This document shows, piece by piece, positions 48,378-57,415 of a stretch of DNA of 64,000 nt (its first letter is position 1; every line of letters starts with the position of its first letter). Below the pieces are notes generated by a model. The model had not been told where the DNA came from, ran no database searches, and worked only from the letters and a program-made list of their open reading frames with translations. Both the position numbers and the translations under genes were made by a program. Source of the DNA: Enterobacter huaxiensis (lineage in GTDB: Bacteria; Pseudomonadota; Gammaproteobacteria; Enterobacterales; Enterobacteriaceae); NCBI RefSeq assembly GCF_003594935.2, contig NZ_CP043342.1:4712001-4776000 (forward strand), read 5' to 3'.

Positions 48378-49886
48378 ATGACCGAAAAAAAATATATCGT
48401 TGCGCTCGACCAGGGCACGACCAGCTCCCGCGCTGTCGTAATGGATCATGACGCGAACATCGTCAGCGTGTCACAGCGCGAATTCGAACAAATTTATCCT
48501 CGTCCAGGCTGGGTAGAGCACGACCCAATGGAGATCTGGGCATCACAAAGCTCCACGCTGGTCGAAGTGCTGGCAAAAGCCGATATCAGCTCCGACGAAA
48601 TTGCCGCCATCGGTATCACTAACCAGCGTGAAACCACCGTGGTCTGGGAGCGCGAAACCGGTAAGCCAATTTATAACGCCATCGTCTGGCAGTGCCGTCG
48701 TACCGCAGAAATCTGCGAAAAGCTGAAGCGCGACGGCATGGAAGATTACATCCGTAGCACCACCGGCCTGGTGATTGACCCGTATTTCTCCGGCACCAAG
48801 GTGAAGTGGATCCTCGACCACGTGGAAGGCTCACGCGAGCGCGCACGACGCGGCGAGCTGCTGTTCGGTACCGTCGATACCTGGCTTATCTGGAAGATGA
48901 CTCAGGGACGCGTGCACGTTACCGACTACACCAACGCCTCGCGCACCATGCTGTTCAACATCAACACCCTGGAGTGGGATGACAAGATGCTGGACGCGCT
49001 GGACATCCCGCGCGCGATGCTGCCAGACGTGCGTAAATCTTCGGAAGTGTACGGCCAGACCAACATTGGGGGGAAAGGCGGTACGCGTATTCCTATCGCC
49101 GGTATTGCCGGTGACCAGCAGGCGGCGCTGTTCGGCCAGCTGTGCGTTAAGGAAGGGATGGCGAAGAACACCTACGGCACCGGCTGCTTTATGCTGATGA
49201 ACACCGGCGAGAAAGCGGTGAAATCAGAAAACGGCCTGCTGACCACCATCGCCTGCGGACCGCGCGGCGAAGTCAACTACGCTCTTGAAGGCGCGGTGTT
49301 TATGGCCGGTGCGTCCATTCAGTGGCTGCGTGACGAGATGAAGCTGATAAGCGATGCATTCGATTCCGAGTACTTCGCGACCAAGGTGAAAGACACCAAC
49401 GGCGTGTACGTGGTGCCTGCGTTCACCGGTCTGGGCGCGCCGTACTGGGATCCGTATGCGCGCGGCGCGATTTTCGGCCTGACGCGCGGTGTGAACTCTA
49501 ACCACATTATTCGCGCCACCCTGGAATCCATCGCCTACCAGACGCGCGACGTGCTGGAAGCGATGCAGGCAGACTCCGGCATTCGTCTCCATGCCCTGCG
49601 CGTGGACGGCGGTGCGGTAGCGAATAACTTCCTGATGCAGTTCCAGTCCGACATTCTGGGCACCCGCGTAGAGCGCCCTGAAGTGCGTGAAGTGACGGCG
49701 CTTGGCGCGGCGTACCTGGCAGGTCTGGCGGTCGGCTTCTGGCAGAACCTGGACGAGCTGCAGGAAAAAGCGGTGATCGAACGCGAGTTCCGCCCTGGCA
49801 TCGAAACCACCGAGCGTAACTACCGCTACAGCGGCTGGAAAAAAGCGGTGAAACGTGCCCTGGCGTGGGAAGAGCACGAAGAGTAA
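48378..49886 (+). CDS. glpK: Glycerol kinase
   Basis: Phosphorylates glycerol to glycerol 3-phosphate, trapping it. The 502-residue FGGY kinase has ALDQGTTSSRA at the N-terminus, the catalytic-aspartate region IAGDQQAALFGQ near 245 and GLGAPYWDPYARGAI. Enzymes of this group are inhibited by fructose 1,6-bisphosphate and by IIA-Glc. A dispersed repeat separates it from glpX. Confidence 0.98.
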   Translation: MTEKKYIVALDQGTTSSRAVVMDHDANIVSVSQREFEQIYPRPGWVEHDPMEIWASQSSTLVEVLAKADISSDEIAAIGITNQRETTVVWERETGKPIYNAIVWQCRRTAEICEKLKRDGMEDYIRSTTGLVIDPYFSGTKVKWILDHVEGSRERARRGELLFGTVDTWLIWKMTQGRVHVTDYTNASRTMLFNINTLEWDDKMLDALDIPRAMLPDVRKSSEVYGQTNIGGKGGTRIPIAGIAGDQQAALFGQLCVKEGMAKNTYGTGCFMLMNTGEKAVKSENGLLTTIACGPRGEVNYALEGAVFMAGASIQWLRDEMKLISDAFDSEYFATKVKDTNGVYVVPAFTGLGAPYWDPYARGAIFGLTRGVNSNHIIRATLESIAYQTRDVLEAMQADSGIRLHALRVDGGAVANNFLMQFQSDILGTRVERPEVREVTALGAAYLAGLAVGFWQNLDELQEKAVIEREFRPGIETTERNYRYSGWKKAVKRALAWEEHEE

Positions 49887-49898
49887 TTGTCCTTAATT

Positions 49899-49964
49899 CC
49901 CTCTCCCCTGGGGAGAGGGTTAGGGTGAGGGGCTCCGACCGCACCGGTCCCCTCACCCCTCCCC
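49899..49964. repeat. Dispersed hairpin repeat, partly duplicated (copy 4 of family)
   Basis: The stem CCCTCTCCCC/GGGGAGAGGG with TTAGGGTGAGGGG is followed after a short gap by an inverted half unit CCCCTCACCCCTCCCC. It lies inside the glpFKX series, between glpK and glpX. Confidence 0.78.
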
Positions 49965-50012
49965 ACTCTGTGATAAACTTCGTGCAATTCCCTTTGATTG
50001 CACGAGTACCTC

Positions 50013-51023
50013 ATGAAACGTGAACTTGCTATCGAGTTTTCCCGCGTCACCGAAGCTGCCGCCCTCGCAGGCTATAAGTGGCTTGGCCGTGGCGACAAAA
50101 ATACCGCCGACGGTGCAGCCGTCCATGCCATGCGCATTGTGCTTAACCAGGTCAATATCGACGGTACTATCGTGATCGGCGAAGGCGAGATCGACGAAGC
50201 GCCGATGCTCTACATCGGTGAAAAAGTCGGTACCGGTAAAGGCGATGCCGTGGATATCGCGGTCGACCCGATCGAAGGCACCCGCATGACGGCGATGGGC
50301 CAGGCCAACGCGCTGGCGGTGCTGGCCGTGGGCGATAAAGGCTGCTTCCTCAACGCGCCGGACATGTACATGGAAAAGCTGATCGTCGGCCCCGGCGCGA
50401 AAGGCGCTATCGACCTTAGCCTGCCGCTGGAGGAGAACCTGAACAACATCGCTAACGCGCTGGGTAAACCGCTCTGCGCGCTGACCGTCACCATACTGGC
50501 GAAACCACGCCACGATGCCACCATCGCGCAGATGCAAAAGCTCGGCGTCCGCGTGTTTGCTATCCCGGATGGCGACGTTGCCGCCTCGATTCTGACCTGC
50601 ATGCCGGACAGCGAAGTGGACGTGCTTTACGGTATCGGCGGCGCGCCGGAAGGTGTGGTCTCTGCAGCGGTGATCCGCGCCCTGGACGGCGACATGCAGG
50701 CGCGCCTGCTGGCGCGTCACGACGTTAAAGGCGACAGCGAAGAGAACCGTCGCATCGGCGAAAACGAGCTTGCACGCTGCGCAGCAATGGGTATTGAGGC
50801 CAATAAAGTCCTCGCGCTTAACGACATGGCGCGCAGCGATAACGTGGTCTTCTCGGCGACCGGCATCACCAAAGGCGACCTGCTGGACGGTATCACCCGC
50901 AAGGGCAACATGGCGACCACCGAAACGCTGCTGATCCGCGGTAAATCACGCACCATTCGCCGCATCCAGTCGATCCACTATCTCGATCGCAAAGACCCGG
51001 ACGTACAGGCGCACATTCTGTAA
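50013..51023 (+). CDS. glpX: Fructose-1,6-bisphosphatase class II
   Basis: Hydrolyses fructose 1,6-bisphosphate in gluconeogenesis from glycerol. The 336-residue metal-dependent, lithium-sensitive phosphatase fold shows GEGEIDEAPMLY near 57 and DPIEGT at 85-90, the metal-binding motif. ATG 50013 (MKRELAIEFSR) matches the family. The TTG at 49998 is rejected. The upstream repeat may make its expression partly independent of glpFK. Confidence 0.97.
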   Translation: MKRELAIEFSRVTEAAALAGYKWLGRGDKNTADGAAVHAMRIVLNQVNIDGTIVIGEGEIDEAPMLYIGEKVGTGKGDAVDIAVDPIEGTRMTAMGQANALAVLAVGDKGCFLNAPDMYMEKLIVGPGAKGAIDLSLPLEENLNNIANALGKPLCALTVTILAKPRHDATIAQMQKLGVRVFAIPDGDVAASILTCMPDSEVDVLYGIGGAPEGVVSAAVIRALDGDMQARLLARHDVKGDSEENRRIGENELARCAAMGIEANKVLALNDMARSDNVVFSATGITKGDLLDGITRKGNMATTETLLIRGKSRTIRRIQSIHYLDRKDPDVQAHIL

Positions 51024-51119
51024 AACCGTTTGATCGATTGAGCTTTCCGGCCCGAACGGGCTGGAAATCGTGACAACAAGTACGGAAGATAGAGCAGAGA
51101 AACAGCACAGGAGAAGATC

Positions 51120-51866
51120 ATGGCGGACTGGGTAACAGGTAAAGTCACAAAGGTACAGTTCTGGACCGATGCGCTATTTAGTCTCACCGTCCATGCCCCC
51201 ATCCACCCGTTTACGGCCGGACAGTTCGCGAAGCTGGGGCTGGATGTCGACGGCGAACGCGTGCAGCGCGCGTACTCATACGTCAACGCGCCGGATAACC
51301 CGGACCTCGAGTTCTATCTGGTCACCGTCCCGGACGGCAAGCTCAGCCCGCGCCTTGCGGCACTGAAGCCGGGCGACGATGTACAGATTGTAAGTGAAGC
51401 GGCCGGTTTCTTTGTGCTGGACGAAATTCCGGACTGCGACACCCTCTGGATGCTGGCAACCGGCACCGCCATCGGCCCTTATCTTTCCATTTTGCAGTAT
51501 GGCAAAGACCTTGAGCGCTTTAAAAACATCGTGCTGGTTCACGCCGCGCGCTACGCCGCAGATTTAAGCTACCTCCCGCAGATGCAGGCGCTGGAACAGC
51601 AGTATGGCGGGAAGCTGAAAATTCAGACCGTGGTCAGCCGCGAAACGGCGGCGGGTTCACTGACGGGACGCGTGCCGGCGTTGATTGAAAGCGGTGCTCT
51701 GGAAGCAGCGGTTGGCCTGCCGATGAACACCGAGACCAGCCACGTCATGCTGTGCGGCAACCCGCAGATGGTTCGCGACACGCAGCAGCTTCTGAAGGAC
51801 ACCCGGCAGATGACGAAACACCTTCGCCGCCGGCCGGGTCATATGACGGCTGAACACTACTGGTGA
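51120..51866 (+). CDS. fpr: Flavodoxin/ferredoxin-NADP+ reductase
   Basis: An FAD enzyme reducing flavodoxin and ferredoxin with NADPH; part of the SoxRS response in E. coli. The 248 residues have FAD-binding RAYSYVNAPDNP and NADP-binding LATGTAIGPYLSIL. The C-terminus HMTAEHYW has the stacking Trp of the bacterial subclass. Its stop abuts the convergent yiiR stop with no spacer. Confidence 0.97.
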   Translation: MADWVTGKVTKVQFWTDALFSLTVHAPIHPFTAGQFAKLGLDVDGERVQRAYSYVNAPDNPDLEFYLVTVPDGKLSPRLAALKPGDDVQIVSEAAGFFVLDEIPDCDTLWMLATGTAIGPYLSILQYGKDLERFKNIVLVHAARYAADLSYLPQMQALEQQYGGKLKIQTVVSRETAAGSLTGRVPALIESGALEAAVGLPMNTETSHVMLCGNPQMVRDTQQLLKDTRQMTKHLRRRPGHMTAEHYW

Positions 51867-52286
51867 TCAGCGGTACTTCACCTCAAGGGTATCTTTGCCG
51901 TATTTGTTTTCGCTCTGGGTGCCGATAAACGCGCCCAGATCGACAACCATCATCACGAAGATAATGCTCGGCACCATCCTGCCAACGACCCACGGCAGGA
52001 TGGACGGCAGCACTGACCAGTTTCCTGCCACCAGCATCCACGCCAGAATAATCAGAAAGGCCCACGCGCCGGAGCGGCCGCGATCGTGCAGACGCTTTAC
52101 CACCACGGCTGCGGTTGGCCACAGCAGGCAGACCAGCGCAAATGCCGCCGTTTGTGTGCTCAACCATGCGTTGTAGGCGACAAAAAACAGGAGCAGCATG
52201 GCGACGATCCACGTCACCATCCAGACCCAGAAATCACGGCGTCCAATACGCCCTTTGAATGAAAACAGCCACTGCTGTATGGTCAT
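51867..52286 (-). CDS. yiiR: DUF805 inner-membrane protein YiiR
   Basis: A 139-residue protein of unknown function. It has the DUF805 N-terminus (WLFSFKGRIGRRDFWVW) and about three to four membrane segments, with the conserved KRLHDRGRSGAWA loop between them. ATG 52286 (MTIQQWLF) is the family start; the longer upstream frame is not supported. It is convergent and contiguous with fpr. Confidence 0.92.
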   Translation of the reverse strand: MTIQQWLFSFKGRIGRRDFWVWMVTWIVAMLLLFFVAYNAWLSTQTAAFALVCLLWPTAAVVVKRLHDRGRSGAWAFLIILAWMLVAGNWSVLPSILPWVVGRMVPSIIFVMMVVDLGAFIGTQSENKYGKDTLEVKYR

Positions 52287-52398
52287 GTAAGGTTCCTTAT
52301 TCTTGTTTAGCGCGCATTTTACCCTGGAGTTGTGACCTTTTGACAAGCCGACCAGATATCGTTTTAATCATGAGCAGTTACGGCCAGGGACAACATTG

Positions 52399-52995
52399 AT
52401 GAAATTTTCGGCACACTCTCTTTTCCTCTGCTTTGCGATGCTTAGCGCCAGCGTTTCCCTGCACGCCGCCGAAACCACCGCCCCGGCGACCGCACCCTAT
52501 CTCCTGGCGGGCGCGCCGTCGTTCGATCAGTCCATCAGCCAGTTCCGGGAAGCCTTCAACAAAGACAACCCGACGCTGCCGCTGGATGAATTCCGCGCCA
52601 TTGATAGCGCGCGCGATACGCCGACGCTAACCCGCGCCGCGAGCAAGATTAACGAAAATTTATACGCCTCGACCGCGCTGGAGCGCGGTACGCTAAAAAT
52701 CAAAAGTATGCAGCTCACCTGGCTCCCTATTCAGGGGCCTGAGCAGAAGGCCGCTAAAGCGAAAGCGCTGGAATACATGAGCGCCGTTTTGCGCGCCTTT
52801 ACCCCCGCGCTGACCAAAGCACAAAGCCAACAGAAGCTGCAAAAGCTTCTGGCCGCCGGCAAAAACAAGCGCTACTACGCCGATACAGAAGGTGCCGTAC
52901 GCTATGTCGTCGCGGATAACGGTGAAAAGGGACTGACCTTCGCTGTTGAACCGATTAAGCTGGCACTATCTGACTCACTCGGAGGGGCGAATTAA
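52399..52995 (+). CDS. yiiQ: DUF1454 secreted protein YiiQ
   Basis: A 198-residue protein of unknown function. A signal peptide (MKFSAHSLFLCFAMLSASVS) is likely cleaved near HAAE (residues 24-27), placing it in the periplasm. The mature part is conserved (LTRAASKINENLYASTALERG). ATG 52399 follows AGGGA at 8 nt; the TTG just before it is less likely. tpiA follows on the same strand after about 110 bp. Confidence 0.92.
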   Translation: MKFSAHSLFLCFAMLSASVSLHAAETTAPATAPYLLAGAPSFDQSISQFREAFNKDNPTLPLDEFRAIDSARDTPTLTRAASKINENLYASTALERGTLKIKSMQLTWLPIQGPEQKAAKAKALEYMSAVLRAFTPALTKAQSQQKLQKLLAAGKNKRYYADTEGAVRYVVADNGEKGLTFAVEPIKLALSDSLGGAN

Positions 52996-53106
52996 TGACA
53001 AAAAGCAAAGCCTTTCGAGGGAAAATCTCTATACTGATTCACAGACCATGCTGCCCATAAGGGTGGCCATATTCCTTAATTCGCTTATTTAGCGTGGAGA
53101 ATTGAA

Positions 53107-53874
53107 ATGCGACATCCTTTAGTGATGGGTAACTGGAAACTGAACGGCAGCCGCCACATGGTAAACGAACTGGTTGCGAACCTGCGTAAAGAGCTGGCTG
53201 GCGTGACCGGCTGTGCGGTTTCTATCGCTCCGCCGGATATGTACCTGGACCTGGCTAAACGCGCCGCTGACGGCAGCCACATCGTGCTGGGCGCGCAGAA
53301 CGTTGACGTTAACCTGTCTGGCGCATTCACCGGTGAAACCTCTGCTGAAATGCTGAAAGATATCGGCGCGAAATACATCATCATCGGCCACTCTGAGCGT
53401 CGCACTTACCACAAAGAATCCGACGAGTTCATCGCGAAGAAATTTGCCGTGCTGAAAGAGCAGGGTCTGACTCCGGTTCTGTGCATCGGTGAAACCGAAG
53501 CGGAAAACGAAGCGGGCAAAACCGAAGAAGTGTGTGCACGTCAGATCGACGCCGTGCTGAAAACTCAGGGCGCAGCAGCGTTCGAAGGCGCAGTTATCGC
53601 TTATGAGCCAGTCTGGGCGATCGGTACCGGCAAATCTGCAACCCCTGCGCAGGCTCAGGCGGTTCACAAATTCATCCGCGATCACATCGCTAAAGCAGAC
53701 GCGAAAGTGGCTGAACAAGTGATCATCCAGTACGGCGGTTCCGTAAACGCAGCGAACGCTGCTGAGCTGTTTACCCAGCCGGACATCGACGGCGCGCTGG
53801 TTGGCGGTGCATCCCTGAAAGCTGACGCTTTCGCGGTGATCGTTAAAGCAGCAGAAGCGGCTAAGCAGGCGTAA
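53107..53874 (+). CDS. tpiA: Triose-phosphate isomerase
   Basis: Interconverts dihydroxyacetone phosphate and glyceraldehyde 3-phosphate. The 255 residues show K11 in GNWKLNG, the catalytic His in IIGHSERR (H95) and the catalytic Glu in AYEPVWAIGTGK (about 167). It links the glycerol genes here to glycolysis. A REP-based terminator follows. Confidence 0.99.
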   Translation: MRHPLVMGNWKLNGSRHMVNELVANLRKELAGVTGCAVSIAPPDMYLDLAKRAADGSHIVLGAQNVDVNLSGAFTGETSAEMLKDIGAKYIIIGHSERRTYHKESDEFIAKKFAVLKEQGLTPVLCIGETEAENEAGKTEEVCARQIDAVLKTQGAAAFEGAVIAYEPVWAIGTGKSATPAQAQAVHKFIRDHIAKADAKVAEQVIIQYGGSVNAANAAELFTQPDIDGALVGGASLKADAFAVIVKAAEAAKQA

Positions 53875-53885
53875 TTGCCTCTGTG

Positions 53886-53952
53886 GCGGGTGGCGCTTGC
53901 GCTTACCCGCCCTACGGTTCTGTAGGCCCGGTAAGCGTCAGCGCCACCGGGC
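53886..53952. repeat. BIME (two inverted REP units) after tpiA
   Basis: Facing palindromes GCGGGT/ACCCGC (53886-53915) and GCCCGGT/ACCGGGC (53922-53952). The second is followed by six T, so it doubles as a terminator. Confidence 0.87.
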
Positions 53953-53958
53953 TTTTTT
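53922..53958 (+). terminator. REP-derived terminator after tpiA
   Basis: Stem GCCCGGT...ACCGGGC followed directly by TTTTTT, between tpiA and the convergent carrier gene. Confidence 0.8.
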
Positions 53959-55261
53959 ACAGCTGTCCCAGTAGGTTAAACCACAGATAATCCAGCGGCA
54001 GGAGCACAAGATACGTTGCTATGGCCAGCGCCAGACAGAGCAGCATCCCCGCCTTTGCAGGCACCTTCCCTAAGCCCATCGCCACCACAATCGGCGACGC
54101 CTGATACGGCAGCAGCGGCGTGGAATAACCCAGCACCTGAATCATGATCACCGACAGCAGCGGGAAGCCGGTGGCGTCCGAGAAGCTCTGCGCCAGCGTC
54201 GTATAGAGCGCCGGAACGCCGTTAGCGGTCATGATAAAGTTGAGCGCCGTGGTGATCCCCGTCAGCGCCAGGAAGCTGGTGAACGGCCTGTCCGCATCCA
54301 GCGGCATGATCTGCAGTAAAGCCTCACCCACCGCCGTTCCGATACCGGTTTGCGTCACGGTAATCGCCAGCCCAAGAATACCCGCGACGTAAATGCAGGT
54401 GCGCATATTCACGCCCGTGGAAAACTCCTCTCCGGTGATAAAGCCAATGCGCGGCAGCATGACGATGATCGACGCCGCCAGCCCCGTCCACGCCGGTCCA
54501 ACGCCGTGCCAGCTCTCAGTGACCCACATCACCAGCACCGCCGCCAGCAGCCAGGCGAGGCGTTTTTCGTCGCGTCCCATCGGTCCAGACGGTGCCAAAT
54601 CTTTTGCCGGTTTGGGGCTGCCGGGGAAAAGCCAGCAGATCAGGCCAATCAAAATCAGCCCCTTGAGAATTCCCAGCACCGGCGTGTGCAGCAGCAGATA
54701 CGGCACATAGTTCAGGTGAATACCGTACGAGCCTTCCGCCGCGCCGCTCATGACCAGATTCGGGACGTTAGCAGGCAGGATGGTTGCCGAGAGCTGGAAG
54801 GTGCCGAACCCGACGGCCAGCGCCAGGCCAAACCAGGCGCGGGACCCGTCGGGAATGCTGGCACGCCTGGCCATTGCCGCGACAATCGGCATCAGAAGCG
54901 CAATGCGACCCATGTTTGACGGCATCACAAACGCCAGGGCGTAGCTGAGCAGCACCACGCTGGCGACCATTAATAACCAGGAGTCGGTGAGCTTCGCCGA
55001 TAGCGCCCGCGCGGCCCTGTCGGCGAGGCCGGTTTTGCGGATCGCCACGCCCAGCACAAAACCGCTGAACACCAGCCAGAAGGCCGATGAGGCAAATCCG
55101 CCAAAAATCACCTCCGGCGGGGCAATTTTGGCGACCATCGCCGCCGTGAAGAACAGCAGCGCGGTAAGAAACTCCGGCAGCAGCGACGTCGCCCACAGCA
55201 CGATGGTGGCGCCAATAATCAATGAGGGCAGCAGCAGAGGATGCGTTAACCAGAGCGACAT
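53957..55261 (-). CDS. SLC13/DASS-type anion transporter
   Basis: A 434-residue inner-membrane carrier with about eleven to twelve hydrophobic segments. The pattern (LLPEFLTALLFFTAAMVAKI, FVMPSNMGRIALLMPIVAAM, and TANGVPALYTTLAQ in the second half) matches the divalent anion:sodium symporter group, where paired S/T-N-hairpin motifs bind sodium and carboxylate or sulfate. The substrate cannot be told from sequence. Its location between tpiA and cdh differs from E. coli. The neighbouring sbp makes sulfate a possibility, but a dicarboxylate is equally likely. Confidence 0.82.
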   Translation of the reverse strand: MSLWLTHPLLLPSLIIGATIVLWATSLLPEFLTALLFFTAAMVAKIAPPEVIFGGFASSAFWLVFSGFVLGVAIRKTGLADRAARALSAKLTDSWLLMVASVVLLSYALAFVMPSNMGRIALLMPIVAAMARRASIPDGSRAWFGLALAVGFGTFQLSATILPANVPNLVMSGAAEGSYGIHLNYVPYLLLHTPVLGILKGLILIGLICWLFPGSPKPAKDLAPSGPMGRDEKRLAWLLAAVLVMWVTESWHGVGPAWTGLAASIIVMLPRIGFITGEEFSTGVNMRTCIYVAGILGLAITVTQTGIGTAVGEALLQIMPLDADRPFTSFLALTGITTALNFIMTANGVPALYTTLAQSFSDATGFPLLSVIMIQVLGYSTPLLPYQASPIVVAMGLGKVPAKAGMLLCLALAIATYLVLLPLDYLWFNLLGQL

Positions 55262-55334
55262 ACCTGTCTCCTGTAGAATTTTTCAGCAAGTCTACGGCGA
55301 CAGGCAGGACGAGTAAACGCTATTTATGGTGGGG

Positions 55335-56078
55335 TTACTTCAGGATATCGCATTGATGATCCTGCAGTTCCTCAGCGGAAGCGCGGTTTAGCATAAGCAG
55401 ATTACGTTCGGTCGCTAAAAGAACAAATGAGCCGTCTGACTGCTGCGCCATCGCCAGCGCGAAGCGCCCCATATGGTCACGCGCTTCCGGCAGCTCTTCG
55501 GCCAGCATCATAAACGGGCTGCGCTGCACCAGCTCGTTCTCCGTCACGCGACGGGCAAGATACTCATGCCCTTCCAGCCCGCCGGGGAACGGCAGCCACT
55601 GGGTGCTGATTTGCCCCTGAGCCGCGTTAAGCTTCTCGCGCACGTCCGGACGCAGGCAGGAGATATGAATATGGAAATGGTTTTGCGTGCGGCCGGTTGG
55701 GGAGTTGATGGTCAGCGAGACCGCGCTGTCAGGCACCTCAGAACCGCGCTTCATGCTCATAAAGCTGCGCGACTGCCACGCCAGCCAGAAGAAGTTCGGC
55801 GTGTAAGCTTCGGTCAGAAGCGGGCTTTCGGTACCGTTGATGCGGTACGTGGGCATCAGCAAATACTGCAGCGGCCCGTTGCGGTCTTTAAATACCACGT
55901 AGCCAGCGTCGGTTTTCACCTGCGCACAGGGCGCCGGGCTGCGGTTTTGCTGCTGGTTCGGCACGCACTGATCCAGAACGATATGCCGCAACGCGTTCGG
56001 GTTACCCGCTTTCATCCAGTACAGGCCGCCAGCGGCGAGGGCAATGATAACCAGGATGGCTAAGATAATTTTTTTCAC
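55335..56078 (-). CDS. cdh: CDP-diacylglycerol pyrophosphatase
   Basis: Hydrolyses CDP-diacylglycerol to phosphatidate and CMP. The 247-residue protein has a single N-terminal membrane anchor (IILAILVIIALAAGGLYW) and a HIT-like motif NHFHIHISC with the catalytic histidines. I chose GTG 56078 because AGGGA lies 7 nt upstream and the N-terminus then matches the family. The ATG-free extension to 56132 is not supported. Confidence 0.95.
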   Translation of the reverse strand: MKKIILAILVIIALAAGGLYWMKAGNPNALRHIVLDQCVPNQQQNRSPAPCAQVKTDAGYVVFKDRNGPLQYLLMPTYRINGTESPLLTEAYTPNFFWLAWQSRSFMSMKRGSEVPDSAVSLTINSPTGRTQNHFHIHISCLRPDVREKLNAAQGQISTQWLPFPGGLEGHEYLARRVTENELVQRSPFMMLAEELPEARDHMGRFALAMAQQSDGSFVLLATERNLLMLNRASAEELQDHQCDILK

Positions 56079-56130
56079 AACGCGTTCCCTGTTTTCGATA
56101 GAGGCGAAAGAGTAACGCAAAATGATGACC

Positions 56131-56164
56131 AAATAAAAAACCCGGCGGATTTCTCACGCCGGGT
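56131..56164 (-). terminator. Intrinsic terminator after sbp
   Basis: Minus strand stem ACCCGGCG/CGCCGGGT with a nine-base loop, then TTTTTTATTT, 25 bp past the sbp stop. Confidence 0.92.
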
Positions 56165-56189
56165 CACCGTGTCGTTCTTTAAGAAACGC

Positions 56190-57179
56190 TTAGCGCTTGC
56201 TGATCTGGTCGAACGTACCGCCGTTAGAGAAGTGCTCTTTCTGCGCCTTCGTCCAGCCGCCGAACTCGTCGTCAATGGTGAAGAGCTTCAGTTTCGGGAA
56301 TTCGCCGTCGTATTTTTTCGCCACAGCCGGGTCGCGCGGACGGTAGAAGTTCTTCGCCGCAATTTCCTGGCCTTCCGGCGAGTAGAGATACTTCAGGTAC
56401 GCTTCCGCCACCGCTTTGGTGTCTTTTTTCTCGACGACTTTATCAACCACAGAAACGGTCGGCTCGGCGAGGATAGATTCACTTGGGGTGACGATCTCAA
56501 ACTTATCTTTACCCAGCTCGTTGGTCGCCAGCAGGGCTTCGTTTTCCCAGGCGATCAGCACGTCGCCAATGCCGCGCTCAACGAAGGTATTGGTTGCGCC
56601 GCGCGCGCCGGAATCCAGCACTTCGACGTTTTTAAACAGGGATTTGACGAACTCCTGGGCTTTAGCCTGGTCGCCGTTGTTGTGGTGCAGCGCGTAGCCC
56701 CAGGCCGCCAGGTAGTTCCAGCGCGCGCCGCCGGAGCTTTTCGGGTTCGGGGTAATCACGGATACGCCCGGTTTGATCAGATCGTTCCAGTCCTTAATCT
56801 GCTTCGGGTTGCCTTTACGCACCAGGAAGACGATGGTCGAGGTATAAGGCGCGGAGTTGTCCGGCAGGCGTTTGATCCAGTTTTTATCGATACGGCCGCG
56901 TTCAGCAATAGCATCCACGTCATAGGCCAGCGCCAGGGTAACCACGTCGGCTTCAATGCCGTTAATCACGGACGTGGCCTGTTTGCCCGAGCCACCGTGA
57001 GACTGACGAATCACCACGTTATCGCCGGTTTCCTGCTTGTAGTGCGCCGCGAAGGCTTTGTTGTATTGATCGTACAGCTCACGCGTCGGGTCGTACGACA
57101 CGTTAAGTAACTGGATGTCCTTAGCCAGAACGCTGGTCGATGCCAGCAATAATGTTAAACCCACGCCCCATTTATTCAT
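56190..57179 (-). CDS. sbp: Periplasmic sulfate-binding protein
   Basis: The substrate-binding component for the CysAWT sulfate/thiosulfate ABC importer. The 329 residues start with a signal peptide cleaved after VLA (about 19). The signature SYDPTRELYDQYN follows, then RQSHGGSGKQATSVINGIEADVVTL and TPNPKSSGGARWNYLAAWG, which form the sulfate pocket. No partner permease is in this window. Cys regulon control is expected but no CysB site was recognised. Confidence 0.98.
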   Translation of the reverse strand: MNKWGVGLTLLLASTSVLAKDIQLLNVSYDPTRELYDQYNKAFAAHYKQETGDNVVIRQSHGGSGKQATSVINGIEADVVTLALAYDVDAIAERGRIDKNWIKRLPDNSAPYTSTIVFLVRKGNPKQIKDWNDLIKPGVSVITPNPKSSGGARWNYLAAWGYALHHNNGDQAKAQEFVKSLFKNVEVLDSGARGATNTFVERGIGDVLIAWENEALLATNELGKDKFEIVTPSESILAEPTVSVVDKVVEKKDTKAVAEAYLKYLYSPEGQEIAAKNFYRPRDPAVAKKYDGEFPKLKLFTIDDEFGGWTKAQKEHFSNGGTFDQISKR

Positions 57180-57304
57180 CGCCCAGCTCTCTTATGTAGT
57201 GTTTTGATGAATGCAGCGTGCCAGAAAGAGAACCAATGATTAAAGAATAAAAAAAGATTGGCTATAACGAAGGAGAATATAAGAAGTGGATAAGCGGCCT
57301 GATG

Positions 57305-57336
57305 CCCTCACCCCAACCCTCTCCCACGGGAGAGGG
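57305..57336. repeat. Dispersed hairpin repeat (copy 5 of family)
   Basis: Begins TGATGCCCTCACCC and has stem CCCTCTCCC/GGGAGAGGG. It shares its left flank with the copy at 33114. It lies between the pfkA terminator and sbp. Confidence 0.82.
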
Positions 57337-57344
57337 CGCAACCA

Positions 57345-57376
57345 TAAAAAACGGTAACCCAAGGGTTACCGTTTTG
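57345..57376 (-). terminator. Intrinsic terminator after pfkA
   Basis: A 13-bp stem AAAACGGTAACCC/GGGTTACCGTTTT with a two-base loop and a T run on the minus side, 40 bp past pfkA. Confidence 0.92.
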
Positions 57377-57415
57377 CATTTACCTTGCCGCCACCCGGCA
57401 CAATACAGACGCCGA

